Source: Myxococcales bacterium
Lineage (GTDB): Bacteria > Myxococcota_A > Polyangia > Haliangiales > Haliangiaceae
DNA length: 42,085 nt
Reading direction: 5' to 3'
NCBI GenBank assembly: GCA_028287115.1
Contig: JAQBQF010000349.1
Span: forward strand, 1 to 42,085
This document shows positions 24,774 to 32,110 of the stretch, piece by piece. The position numbers and the translations under genes were made by a program. The notes below the pieces were generated by a model. It was not told the origin of the DNA and ran no database searches. It worked only from the letters and a program-made list of their open reading frames with translations. Each line of letters opens with the position of its first letter. Position 1 is the stretch's first letter.

Positions 24774-25490
24774 ATGTCCCGCCTCGACAACCGCGCGTAC
24801 TACGACGACTTCGCCGGCTGGTACGAGCGCGAGCGGCACCTGCCCTATCACCGCATGCTCGATGATCTCGAGGTCGAGCTCGTCGAGCGTTACGCGGCTG
24901 GCAAACAGGTGCTCGAGGTCGGCTGCGGCACGGGCCTGATCCTCGATCGCGTCGGCCAGTTCGCGAGCACCGCACGCGGTATCGATCTATCCGGCGGCAT
25001 GCTCGCCCGCGCCGCATCGCGCGGCCTCGCGGTCGCACAGGCCTCGGCGACCGACTTACCGATCGCGACCGCTTCGGTCGATGTCGCCTACTCGTTCAAG
25101 GTCCTCGCGCACATCCCCGACATCACCGGCGTGATGCGCGAGATGGCGCGCGTCGTGCGCCCGGGCGGCTGGGTCCTCGCCGAGTTCTACAACGCGCGCT
25201 CGATCCGGCGACTCGTCAAAGCGGTGAAGCCGCCGACCGCCGTCTCCGAGAACACACACGACGAGCACGTGTTCACGCGCTACGACGACGCTCGCGCCAT
25301 CCGCAGCTACTTGCCGCCGGAGCTCGACTGGGTGACCTCGCGCGGCATCCGCGTGATCACGCCCGCTGCGGCCGTGTTGAGGGTCCCGTTGATCGGCGCC
25401 GCCGTACGTTGGGCCGAGCATCGCCTCGCAGATCTGCCGGGCGCTCGCGACGTCGGCGGCTTCCTGGTCGCCTGCTGCCAGAAACGCTAG
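24774..25490 (+). CDS. Class I SAM-dependent methyltransferase (Methyltransf_11 type)
   Basis: The 238-residue product has the Rossmann methyltransferase motifs: VLEVGCGTGLIL (motif I, SAM glycine loop, about residue 47), ARGIDLSGGML (motif II acidic residue), ATDLPIATASVDVAYSFKVLAHI (motif IV region) and RVVRPGGWVLAEFYN. The substrate cannot be inferred. It has no membrane segment. ATG 24774 follows GGAG; the frame is open upstream through the terminator but that part is non-coding. Its TAG overlaps the stop of the convergent glycosyltransferase by two bases. Confidence 0.88.
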   Translation: MSRLDNRAYYDDFAGWYERERHLPYHRMLDDLEVELVERYAAGKQVLEVGCGTGLILDRVGQFASTARGIDLSGGMLARAASRGLAVAQASATDLPIATASVDVAYSFKVLAHIPDITGVMREMARVVRPGGWVLAEFYNARSIRRLVKAVKPPTAVSENTHDEHVFTRYDDARAIRSYLPPELDWVTSRGIRVITPAAAVLRVPLIGAAVRWAEHRLADLPGARDVGGFLVACCQKR

Positions 25491-27265
25491 AGCCCGAGCG
25501 CCTTTCGCGCGCGATCGACGAGCACGGGATCTGAGAGGCACGCTTCGAGGAATGGGCGCGCTTCGTCGCGGCGGTTGAGCTCGATCAGCGCGAGCGCGAG
25601 GTTGTAGCGGTTTGCGAGATCTAGCGGCGCTAGGGAATACGCGCTCTGGAACGCGGCGAGCGCCTCGTCCGGGTGTTGCGTAGCGAGCGCGATTTTTCCG
25701 ACGATCCGATGCCCGTGCGCGTAGCTCGGTGCGATCGCCGTCGCGCGACGTGCATATTGGAGCGCGGCATCGAACTTGCGGTCTTCGAAATAAAGCAGTG
25801 CGAGATTGGTCATCGCGCGCGGCTCGCCACCGTCGGCGGCGGCTCTCATCGCATCCTCCGCGGCGCTTCGGTTCTTACCGTACTGCAGCACGAGCAGCGC
25901 CTTGCGCATCAGCAGACGCGGCGCGCGCGACCGCTTCAGGCCCGCGGAGACGGCCTCCATCGCAGCTTGTGGATCGCCCGCATCCATCAGCGACTCGGAG
26001 TAGATGCTCCACGCATTGCCGTCTGTGGGATTCGACGCGACCGCACGCTCCCACAACGTTCGCGAATCGCGCCAGTTGGACTGGGCATCGAAGGTTCGCA
26101 TCGAAGCCGCCACTGCGACGACGATGATCAAAGCGTAGCGAGCGCGCTTACTCGCAATCGCGGTGACGCCAACCGCGAGAGCGAGAGCTAGCCCCAAGGT
26201 CGGGAACAAGATGTAGTGATCCGCTACTTGGACGATCCGCAACGGGAGCACGAGCCGGCTCACAGGTAGCCAGCCGGATAACCAGAGGATCGCGCCCGCA
26301 CGCAGAGCCGGGGACATGCGCAACCTGCGAGGCGCGACGAGCACGCCGCTCATGCAGGCCAACCCGACTGCGCCAATCGCGATCTCGATCCATGATGGGC
26401 CGTCGATGATCGGATACGTCGCCGCATTGTGCAGCGTCATCGCGGCGAGCCGCAGATAGAATCCGTGCAGGCCGATCGCCATCTCGAAGAACCCGACCGG
26501 TGCGTGAGCGGTCGGGCTGACGATCGCGTTGTGGAACGCGACTGCCAGCACCGGCACGAAGGCCGAGACACCGACGAGGGCGATCGCGCCGAGCCCGACG
26601 AGCGATCGCCGCCACGAGACGCGCAGGGCGGGAAGGACCAGCTCGAGCGCCCCCAGTGCGGCGATGGCGAACGCGAATGGCGACTTGCTCCACACGGTCG
26701 CGAGGGTGGCGACCACCGCGAGCGCGAGCCAACTCGCGCTACGCCCGACGCGAAATCGCACGTACGCCAATCCCGCGAGCCCGGCAAACATGAGGCCGAG
26801 GAGATCCTTGCGCTGGCTGAGCCAGGAGACCGATTCGGCATGACTCGGGTGTAGCGCCCAGAACAGAATCGCGAGTCCGGTGAGCTTGCGATCGAGGCCG
26901 AAGCCTTCGAGCACCGCGAACCACAGCCCGATCGATGCGAGATAGATCACGAGATTCGTGATGTGGAACCCCGGGTACCAGTCTCCCCACAGCGCGAAAT
27001 CGAGCATCACCGAGAGATCGCGGACAGGCAGGTACTCGGCGCCGAGCACGAAGCGCGTGGCGCGGCTGGTATCGAGAAAGATCGCGTGAAGCGATGCCCA
27101 CGACGGTTGCTGGACGATCCAGTTGTCGGCGACAAGCCACGGATCCTCGTAGTTGACGAGGCCGCGCCCCAGTGTCGGCGCGTAGAGCGCGATCACCGCG
27201 GCGACCGCGATCAGGACAAACGCGAGCCCTGGGTCTCGACGAAGCCGATCGACGATCGCTCTCAC
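25487..27265 (-). CDS. TMTC-like membrane glycosyltransferase with C-terminal TPRs
   Basis: The 592-residue protein has about eleven membrane helices and then about 190 residues of TPRs (from about 400). It resembles TMTC/GT-C proteins, which transfer sugars (often mannose) from lipid-linked donors to proteins on the outer side of the membrane. Signatures are GRGLVNYEDPWLVADNW, the acidic first-loop motif (ED rather than DD), and FWALHPSHAESVSWLSQRKDLLGLMF, the HPxHxExVxW...RKDLL motif of the family. TPRs may bind the acceptor. GTG 27265 is preceded by TATGAT and no Shine-Dalgarno. It follows the DUF2723 gene by 53 bp on the same strand. Confidence 0.82.
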   Translation of the reverse strand: MRAIVDRLRRDPGLAFVLIAVAAVIALYAPTLGRGLVNYEDPWLVADNWIVQQPSWASLHAIFLDTSRATRFVLGAEYLPVRDLSVMLDFALWGDWYPGFHITNLVIYLASIGLWFAVLEGFGLDRKLTGLAILFWALHPSHAESVSWLSQRKDLLGLMFAGLAGLAYVRFRVGRSASWLALAVVATLATVWSKSPFAFAIAALGALELVLPALRVSWRRSLVGLGAIALVGVSAFVPVLAVAFHNAIVSPTAHAPVGFFEMAIGLHGFYLRLAAMTLHNAATYPIIDGPSWIEIAIGAVGLACMSGVLVAPRRLRMSPALRAGAILWLSGWLPVSRLVLPLRIVQVADHYILFPTLGLALALAVGVTAIASKRARYALIIVVAVAASMRTFDAQSNWRDSRTLWERAVASNPTDGNAWSIYSESLMDAGDPQAAMEAVSAGLKRSRAPRLLMRKALLVLQYGKNRSAAEDAMRAAADGGEPRAMTNLALLYFEDRKFDAALQYARRATAIAPSYAHGHRIVGKIALATQHPDEALAAFQSAYSLAPLDLANRYNLALALIELNRRDEARPFLEACLSDPVLVDRARKALGL

Positions 27266-27318
27266 CTGGCGATATCATAGCGCGGCGCCGAAGCCCGTAC
27301 GCGCGACGACAGCACCCA

Positions 27319-29109
27319 CTACGGCGTTGGGGCGAGCGCCTTCACCATCTCGCGCGCATACGCCGCATCTTCGAGTTTGCCACGCCGCTCGAGTGCGTCT
27401 TGGATGATCCGCCAGGTCTGCGCGTAGCTGCTATGAAACTCGCTCGCGAAGTCGCTGTCGCGGTCGGGAAATGGATAGCCGAATTCGAGCTTGTCGAAGA
27501 GCGACTTGTTGATCGCGAACACGTCTTCGATCGGAGGCAGCGCACTGTGGCGCGGTATGACGCGAAACAACAGGCCGAATGGATACGTCGGGAACGTCTT
27601 CGCGATGTTGAGCTCCCAGCCATCGATGAACAAAGGCCGCCCCGCCGCGAGCACTTGATCCGCGACATCGACGCTCGCGGCTCCTTCGACCTGCTTCGAG
27701 ATCCGGATCCCACTGCGTGTCGCCAGCCGATCGCGATACCCCGCGAGCGGAGCTTGTGGCCAGGAGATCACGGTCACGTCGGGACGCTCACCGAGCGCGG
27801 CCTGGAGGTACCCGAGCCCGAACGTGTACTGATCCAGCGCGACGATCACGACGGCATTCGTCGGCAAGGGCAACAACATGTTCTTGACTCCTTGCTCGAG
27901 CGCGGGCGTGTGGACTCGCCCGACATACGGAAGCGACATGGCCGCCGCCGTAATGAATGCTGCCGTAGCGAGCAATGATCCGAGCGCGAGCGCGTGTCGT
28001 GGGGGTGCGGAGAGTTTGGTGCTCAGGAGGGACCATCCTCGATCGAAGCCGATCGCGACGGGCAGGGCCATCAGCATGCTCGGCAACAGATAAAACCGCT
28101 CGGCCGCATAGATGCCGAGCCCGACGTGACCGAACTTGAGCCGCAGCGCGAACAGCGGCCCCGAGACCACCAGAGTCGCGAGCAGCATCAGCCATGCGAA
28201 TCGGGACTCGCCGGTCTTTCCGTCGCGTATAACTCGAACGGCCAACGCCGCGATTCCGACGCCGAGCGGGATCCACAACCACGCGCGGCCAACGCTCGCG
28301 AGGATCCAAGTGAGGGTCTCGATGGCCGGAAGGCTCGGGGCGCGGCCGCTGTAGCCGGGACCGCCGTAATCAGACCGCATGAAGTGCCGGACGAGCGCCG
28401 CGAAACTATCGAGATGAGCTCCCCATGCCGTTTGTGTCTCGTGTGTCGCCGCGAGATACGCGTACGGAACGAGTCCGATCGCGAGCCCCAGGATCGCAAC
28501 GGCGATCACCGACGGACGTGACAGCTTGGACTCTCGGATGCCCCGCACGACGCCGAGGATCCCGATCGGCGCGAGCAGCACGCACGTCAAGTGGTTCGCC
28601 AGCCCAAGTCCCGCGACCAGGCCGAGGGCTGCCGCGCGAGACTCGCCGCGCAGAGGCCCGCGCTGTGCCGCGAGCCACAGCACGGTGGCGGCGATCAGAC
28701 CATTGAGCGCGAACACTTCAGCCTGCGTGTACATCCGCATGACCACGGGGGCCCCGGCGAAGATCGCGACCGCGAACGACGCGGCGATGGCGCGCGCTCC
28801 CCACGCTCGACACGCGGCATGAAGGATCATGATCTGCGCGACACCAAGGATCACGGTCGCGATCGCGGCTGCGTGCGCGGGGCTCTGCGCCGGCAGCCAG
28901 GACATGATCCGCAACCAGATCAGGTAGAGCGGATAACCGGAAGGGTGCGCCGCACCGCCGACCAGACCGAGCGTGGAGAGCTCCGCGTTGTCGCCATCGA
29001 CGATATGCGGCGGTGCGATCCAGATGTACAGGATGAGGATCGCGAGCGCGACGGCTCCGCCGTACTCGAACAAGACTCGACCCAGCACCTGATCGAGTCG
29101 CCGCTTCAT
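27319..29109 (-). CDS. DUF2723 (TMEM260-like) membrane glycosyltransferase
   Basis: The 596-residue polytopic protein carries the DUF2723 hallmark in the first loop: IVDGDNAELSTLGLVGGAAHPSGYPLYLIWLRIM. The family is a GT-C clade related to protein O-mannosyltransferases (TMEM260 in animals). About twelve helices are followed by a soluble C-terminal domain with DGWELNIAKTFPTYPFGLLFRVI. It probably glycosylates protein or lipid acceptors on the periplasmic face. ATG 29109 is chosen because the 49 residues upstream in frame are Arg-rich and overlap the regulator promoter region. It is divergent from the PilR-type gene. Confidence 0.85.
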   Translation of the reverse strand: MKRRLDQVLGRVLFEYGGAVALAILILYIWIAPPHIVDGDNAELSTLGLVGGAAHPSGYPLYLIWLRIMSWLPAQSPAHAAAIATVILGVAQIMILHAACRAWGARAIAASFAVAIFAGAPVVMRMYTQAEVFALNGLIAATVLWLAAQRGPLRGESRAAALGLVAGLGLANHLTCVLLAPIGILGVVRGIRESKLSRPSVIAVAILGLAIGLVPYAYLAATHETQTAWGAHLDSFAALVRHFMRSDYGGPGYSGRAPSLPAIETLTWILASVGRAWLWIPLGVGIAALAVRVIRDGKTGESRFAWLMLLATLVVSGPLFALRLKFGHVGLGIYAAERFYLLPSMLMALPVAIGFDRGWSLLSTKLSAPPRHALALGSLLATAAFITAAAMSLPYVGRVHTPALEQGVKNMLLPLPTNAVVIVALDQYTFGLGYLQAALGERPDVTVISWPQAPLAGYRDRLATRSGIRISKQVEGAASVDVADQVLAAGRPLFIDGWELNIAKTFPTYPFGLLFRVIPRHSALPPIEDVFAINKSLFDKLEFGYPFPDRDSDFASEFHSSYAQTWRIIQDALERRGKLEDAAYAREMVKALAPTP

Positions 29110-29211
29110 CGTGCGAGACAGACGTGCGCGGCGCTCTCGAACGCAGCGCCGTGAAATCGGCTTCTGAAACCGGGGCGCACGTGCACGTATCGATGATAGT
29201 CGGCCGCGTGC

Positions 29212-29223
29212 GATAGTCGAGAC
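29212..29223 (+). promoter_or_regulatory. -10-like GATAGT exactly 6 nt before the regulator GTG
   Basis: GATAGT at 29212-29217 is followed by CGAGAC and GTG 29224. There is no Shine-Dalgarno and no obvious -35. Another GATAGT is at 29195-29200. It fits the leaderless pattern seen at 2231 and 33650. Confidence 0.35.
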
Positions 29224-30660
29224 GTGGGCAAGATTCTTGTGATCGATGACGAGCAATCGATGCGCGAGTTCCTGGCGATCTGTCTACGTCGTGCCGGTCA
29301 TGAGGTCATCGCCGCGCGTAGCGGTGGCGAAGCGCTCGAACGCCTGCGAACCCAGTCGTTCGACGTCGTGATCACCGATCTCAAGATGCCGGGCGATCTC
29401 GATGGGCTCGGGCTTCTCAAAGCAATCAAATCGGGCGCGGTCACGTACAGCGCCGTCGCGGGCGCCGCCCCGTTGCCGATCGATCCGGAAGTCATTTTGG
29501 TGACCGCCTATGCGACTGCAGACACCGCGCTCGCCGCGATGAAGCAAGGCGCATACGACTACCTGACGAAGCCGTTCCAGGTCGACGAGATCATCGCGGT
29601 GATCAGCCGCGCTCTCGAGAAACGCGCACTGCTCGAAGAAAACCTCGCGCTCCGTGATCAAGTCGCCGGCCGCGCTCGCCTCGCAAACCTGCTCGGCAAG
29701 AGCCGGGCGATGCAGAAGTTGTTCGAGCTGATCGGCAAGATCCATTCGACGCGCACCTCCGTGCTGATCACGGGAGAGAGCGGCACGGGTAAAGAGCTCG
29801 TGGCACGCGCTCTCCACACCGAAGGCTCGCGGTCGAAACATCTGTTTGTTGCCGTCAATTGCGGCGCGATTCCGGAAGCGCTGATGGAATCGGAGCTGTT
29901 CGGGCACAAGCGCGGCTCGTTCACCGGTGCCGTCGCCGATAAGTCCGGTCTATTTCAGGAAGCGGACGGCGGGACCTTGTTCCTCGACGAGATTGGCGAG
30001 CTGTCTCCAAACCTCCAGGTCAAGCTGTTGCGTGCGTTACAAGAGCGCAAGGTGAAGGCGGTCGGAGCTACCGACGAGATCGAAGTCGACGTTCGCGTGA
30101 TCGCGGCGACCAACCGCGACCTTGAAGCCGAGGTCGCCCGCGGTGCGTTTCGGGCCGACCTCTACTATCGGCTGAATGTCATCGAGGTTCGGATCCCACC
30201 GCTTCGTCATAGGCGCGAGGACGTCCCGCTGCTGGCCGAGCACTTCGTGCGGCGGTTTGCCGGCGAGCATGCTCGTTCGGTCTCGATGACGGCCGAGGCG
30301 ATGCGCAAGCTCGAGAGTTATGACTTTCCAGGCAACGTGCGCGAGCTCGAAAACATGATCGAGCGCGCAGTGGCGCTGGGATCGAGCAACGTGATCGAAG
30401 CCGGTGATCTTCCGGATGTCCGGGCGATGAGGCTACCCGTCGATGCCGTGATCGAGTTACCAGCAGAAGGCGTCGATCTCGATCGCATGATCAGCGACTA
30501 CGAACGCGCATGGGTAATGCGCGCACTCGAACAGACAGGTGGCATCCGCACACGCGCAGCCAGCCTGCTCGGGATCAGCTTCAGGTCTCTGCGCTACCGC
30601 CTCGAAAAGCTCGGTCTCGACAAGGGAGAGGACAAGGGCAACGACGAGGATGCGGGGTAA
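29224..30660 (+). CDS. pilR: PilR-type sigma54-dependent response regulator
   Basis: The 478-residue NtrC-family activator drives sigma54 RNA polymerase. Its receiver (1-135) has Asp8/Asp9, phospho-acceptor Asp52, Thr94 and Lys116. About 18 extra residues (70-87, SGAVTYSAVAGAAPLPID) are inserted before the fourth strand. The AAA+ domain has Walker A GESGTGKE (184-191), the sigma54-contact loop as GSFTGA (231-236, the variant common in PilR), Walker B GGTLFLDEIGEL and the R-finger region. A Fis-type helix-turn-helix ends the protein (TRAASLLGISFRSLRYRLEKLGL). It sits directly upstream of two pilin genes with -24/-12 promoters, which supports pilR. No cognate PilS histidine kinase is in the window. 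Confidence 0.92.
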   Translation: MGKILVIDDEQSMREFLAICLRRAGHEVIAARSGGEALERLRTQSFDVVITDLKMPGDLDGLGLLKAIKSGAVTYSAVAGAAPLPIDPEVILVTAYATADTALAAMKQGAYDYLTKPFQVDEIIAVISRALEKRALLEENLALRDQVAGRARLANLLGKSRAMQKLFELIGKIHSTRTSVLITGESGTGKELVARALHTEGSRSKHLFVAVNCGAIPEALMESELFGHKRGSFTGAVADKSGLFQEADGGTLFLDEIGELSPNLQVKLLRALQERKVKAVGATDEIEVDVRVIAATNRDLEAEVARGAFRADLYYRLNVIEVRIPPLRHRREDVPLLAEHFVRRFAGEHARSVSMTAEAMRKLESYDFPGNVRELENMIERAVALGSSNVIEAGDLPDVRAMRLPVDAVIELPAEGVDLDRMISDYERAWVMRALEQTGGIRTRAASLLGISFRSLRYRLEKLGLDKGEDKGNDEDAG

Positions 30661-30709
30661 CTGACAGGTAGCGCAGGGGTAAGAAAAAGCTAATAGATCT
30701 ACCTGATTG

Positions 30710-30746
30710 GCCGCAAATGGTCACGCGAGGTGACGATTTGCGGCAC
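30710..30746 (+). promoter_or_regulatory. Palindromic upstream activator site of the first pilin gene
   Basis: GCCGCAAATGGTCAC (30710-30724) and GTGACGATTTGCGGC (30730-30744) are inverted with 14 of 15 pairs and a 5-bp centre. The right half belongs to a 21-bp element (30726-30746) that recurs upstream of the second pilin gene with one mismatch. It lies about 60-80 bp before the -24 box, a normal distance for a sigma54 enhancer. I infer PilR binding. Confidence 0.7.
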
Positions 30747-30806
30747 CCAAAGCATGTAGGCCACTTCCTCCACCAACGATCTCAAGGCATTGAAAATACT
30801 GGCGTG

Positions 30807-30822
30807 CGGCATGTGTATTGCT
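30807..30822 (+). promoter_or_regulatory. sigma54 (-24/-12) promoter of the first pilin gene
   Basis: CGGCATGTGTATTGCT matches TGGCACG-N4-TTGCW, with GG at 30808-30809 and GC at 30820-30821 separated by exactly ten bases. Expected transcription start is near 30833, giving a leader of about 16 nt that includes the GGGG ribosome-binding site. Confidence 0.8.
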
Positions 30823-30848
30823 GACAATGCGCTGCACAAAGGGGAAAC

Positions 30849-31349
30849 ATGACCAAGACAAACAAGAAGCGGATGCGTGGTTTTACGTTGATCGAGCTGA
30901 TGATCGTGGTGGCGATCATCGGCATTCTCGCGGCCGTGGCCATTCCGGCCTTCATGGACTACATGAAAAAGTCCAAGAAGACGGAGGCATCCCTTCAGCT
31001 GAATAAGATCAGCAAGAACTCGAAGGTCTACTTCACGACGAACGCAGCGTTCGTTGGTGCAAACGGAGCCGCAAAGCCGTCTGGTGGCACGGCCTGCACG
31101 GGCCCCAACAAGCACTTCGCTGTCGACACGTCGTGGGCTGCTGACTCGGGTTGGTCGGCGCTCGACTTCCAGATCGACGAACCGAACCTATTCGCGTACA
31201 CGTACACCGGCGGCAGTACCGCTGCCACGGCGATCGCCGTCGGAGACCTCGACTGCGACGGCACGATGATCACGTACACGCTCGCGCTGACGTCGCCCGG
31301 CGGAAACGTCTCCGGTATCATCACCGAGCCGCCGCCGAACTCGGACTAG
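30849..31349 (+). CDS. pilA: Type IVa major pilin, first copy
   Basis: The 166-residue prepilin has a positively charged leader MTKTNKKRMRG and the class III cleavage/N-methylation motif G11-FTLIELMIVVAIIGILAAVAIPAF. Cleavage by PilD after Gly11 exposes Phe1 with Glu5. The globular part has two cysteines (83, 136) able to form the D-loop disulfide and a DLDCDG segment that may bind calcium. It assembles into type IV pili in the inner membrane for twitching or adhesion. It follows the PilR-type gene and has its own sigma54 promoter, upstream element and terminator. It is 153/166 identical to the second copy by my count. Confidence 0.95.
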   Translation: MTKTNKKRMRGFTLIELMIVVAIIGILAAVAIPAFMDYMKKSKKTEASLQLNKISKNSKVYFTTNAAFVGANGAAKPSGGTACTGPNKHFAVDTSWAADSGWSALDFQIDEPNLFAYTYTGGSTAATAIAVGDLDCDGTMITYTLALTSPGGNVSGIITEPPPNSD

Positions 31350-31369
31350 TCGATTCCTTTGAGGGACTC

Positions 31370-31405
31370 AAACGCCGCTGGGAAACCGGCGGCGTTTTTG
31401 TTTTC
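31370..31405 (+). terminator. Rho-independent terminator after the first pilin
   Basis: AACGCCGC (31371-31378) pairs with GCGGCGTT (31389-31396) over a ten-base loop; the T-run TTTTTGTTTT overlaps its end. It separates the two pilin genes into distinct transcripts. Confidence 0.85.
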
Positions 31406-31452
31406 GGTGTAGAGCTCGGTCGCTTCGAAAGGCCAGCTCCGCGATTTGTCGC

Positions 31453-31473
31453 TCGAGGTGACGATTTACGGCA
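31453..31473 (+). promoter_or_regulatory. Second copy of the pilin upstream element
   Basis: This 21-bp element is 20/21 identical to 30726-30746 (core CGAGGTGACGATTTRCGGCA). It starts 73 bp before the -24 GG, against 82 bp at the first pilin. The inverted partner seen at the first gene is here degenerate (about 8 of 14), so the palindrome is mostly lost. Confidence 0.7.
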
Positions 31474-31524
31474 CGCCGCTTAGGAGTCGGTTGTGGTTTC
31501 AATAGGTTCCTAAATCGCAAGCCC

Positions 31525-31540
31525 TGGTATGTTCGTTGCT
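31525..31540 (+). promoter_or_regulatory. sigma54 (-24/-12) promoter of the second pilin gene
   Basis: TGGTATGTTCGTTGCT has GG at 31526-31527 and GC at 31538-31539 with ten bases between, close to TGGCACG-N4-TTGCW. Predicted start is near 31551, only about 4 nt before the ATG at 31555. Confidence 0.8.
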
Positions 31541-31554
31541 TGGACCGGTGAACG

Positions 31555-32055
31555 ATGACCAAACGAATCAAGAAGCACCTGCGAGGTTTCACGTTGATCG
31601 AACTGATGATCGTCGTGGCGATCATCGGCATCCTCGCCGCCGTAGCCATCCCGGCCTTCATGGACTACATGAAGAAATCCAAGAAAACTGAGGCATCCCT
31701 TCAGCTCAACAAGATCAGCAAGAACTCGAAGGTGTATTTCACGACGAATGCAGCCTTCGTCGGAGCGAACGGTGCCGCCAAGCCCACGGGTACAACCGCC
31801 TGCACCGGTCCCAACAAGCACTTCGCTGTCGACACCAGCTGGTCGGCCGATTCGGGTTGGTCGGCGCTCGACTTCCAGATCGATGAACCGAACCTGTTCG
31901 AATACACGTACACGGGCGGGTCGACTACCGCGAGCGCGATCGCCATCGGCGATCTCGACTGCGACGGCACGATGATCACCTATACGCTGAACCTCACGTC
32001 GCCGGGCGGCAACGTGTCTGGCATCATCACCGAACCCGCGCCGAACTCTGACTAG
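31555..32055 (+). CDS. pilA: Type IVa major pilin, second copy
   Basis: The 166-residue prepilin differs from the first copy at 13 positions, four of them in the leader (MTKRIKKHLRG). Mature-protein changes include S78T, G80T, A97S, A116E, A125T, T127S, V131I, A146N and P162A. Residues 11-77 are identical in protein, yet about 23 of those codons differ silently. Cleavage motif, both cysteines and DLDCDG are kept. There is no other Met before the cleavage site, so ATG 31555 must be the start, despite the very short predicted leader. Both copies are likely functional; differential use or mixed pili are possible. Confidence 0.95.
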   Translation: MTKRIKKHLRGFTLIELMIVVAIIGILAAVAIPAFMDYMKKSKKTEASLQLNKISKNSKVYFTTNAAFVGANGAAKPTGTTACTGPNKHFAVDTSWSADSGWSALDFQIDEPNLFEYTYTGGSTTASAIAIGDLDCDGTMITYTLNLTSPGGNVSGIITEPAPNSD

Positions 32056-32079
32056 CACTGCCTGTTGGGGGGACGAACG

Positions 32080-32110
32080 CGCCGCCGTCATGGCGGCGTT
32101 TTCGTTTGTT
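32080..32110 (+). terminator. Rho-independent terminator after the second pilin
   Basis: CGCCGCC (32080-32086) pairs with GGCGGCG (32092-32098) over GTCAT, then TTTTCGTTTGTT. The stop codon of the convergent glycosyltransferase gene (32088-32090) lies in the loop. Confidence 0.8.

Noticed and set aside
30665..30704. CAGGTA ... TACCTG inverted pair after the PilR-type gene as a terminator
   Set aside because: Arms are only 6 bp with about 28 bp between them and no T-run follows.
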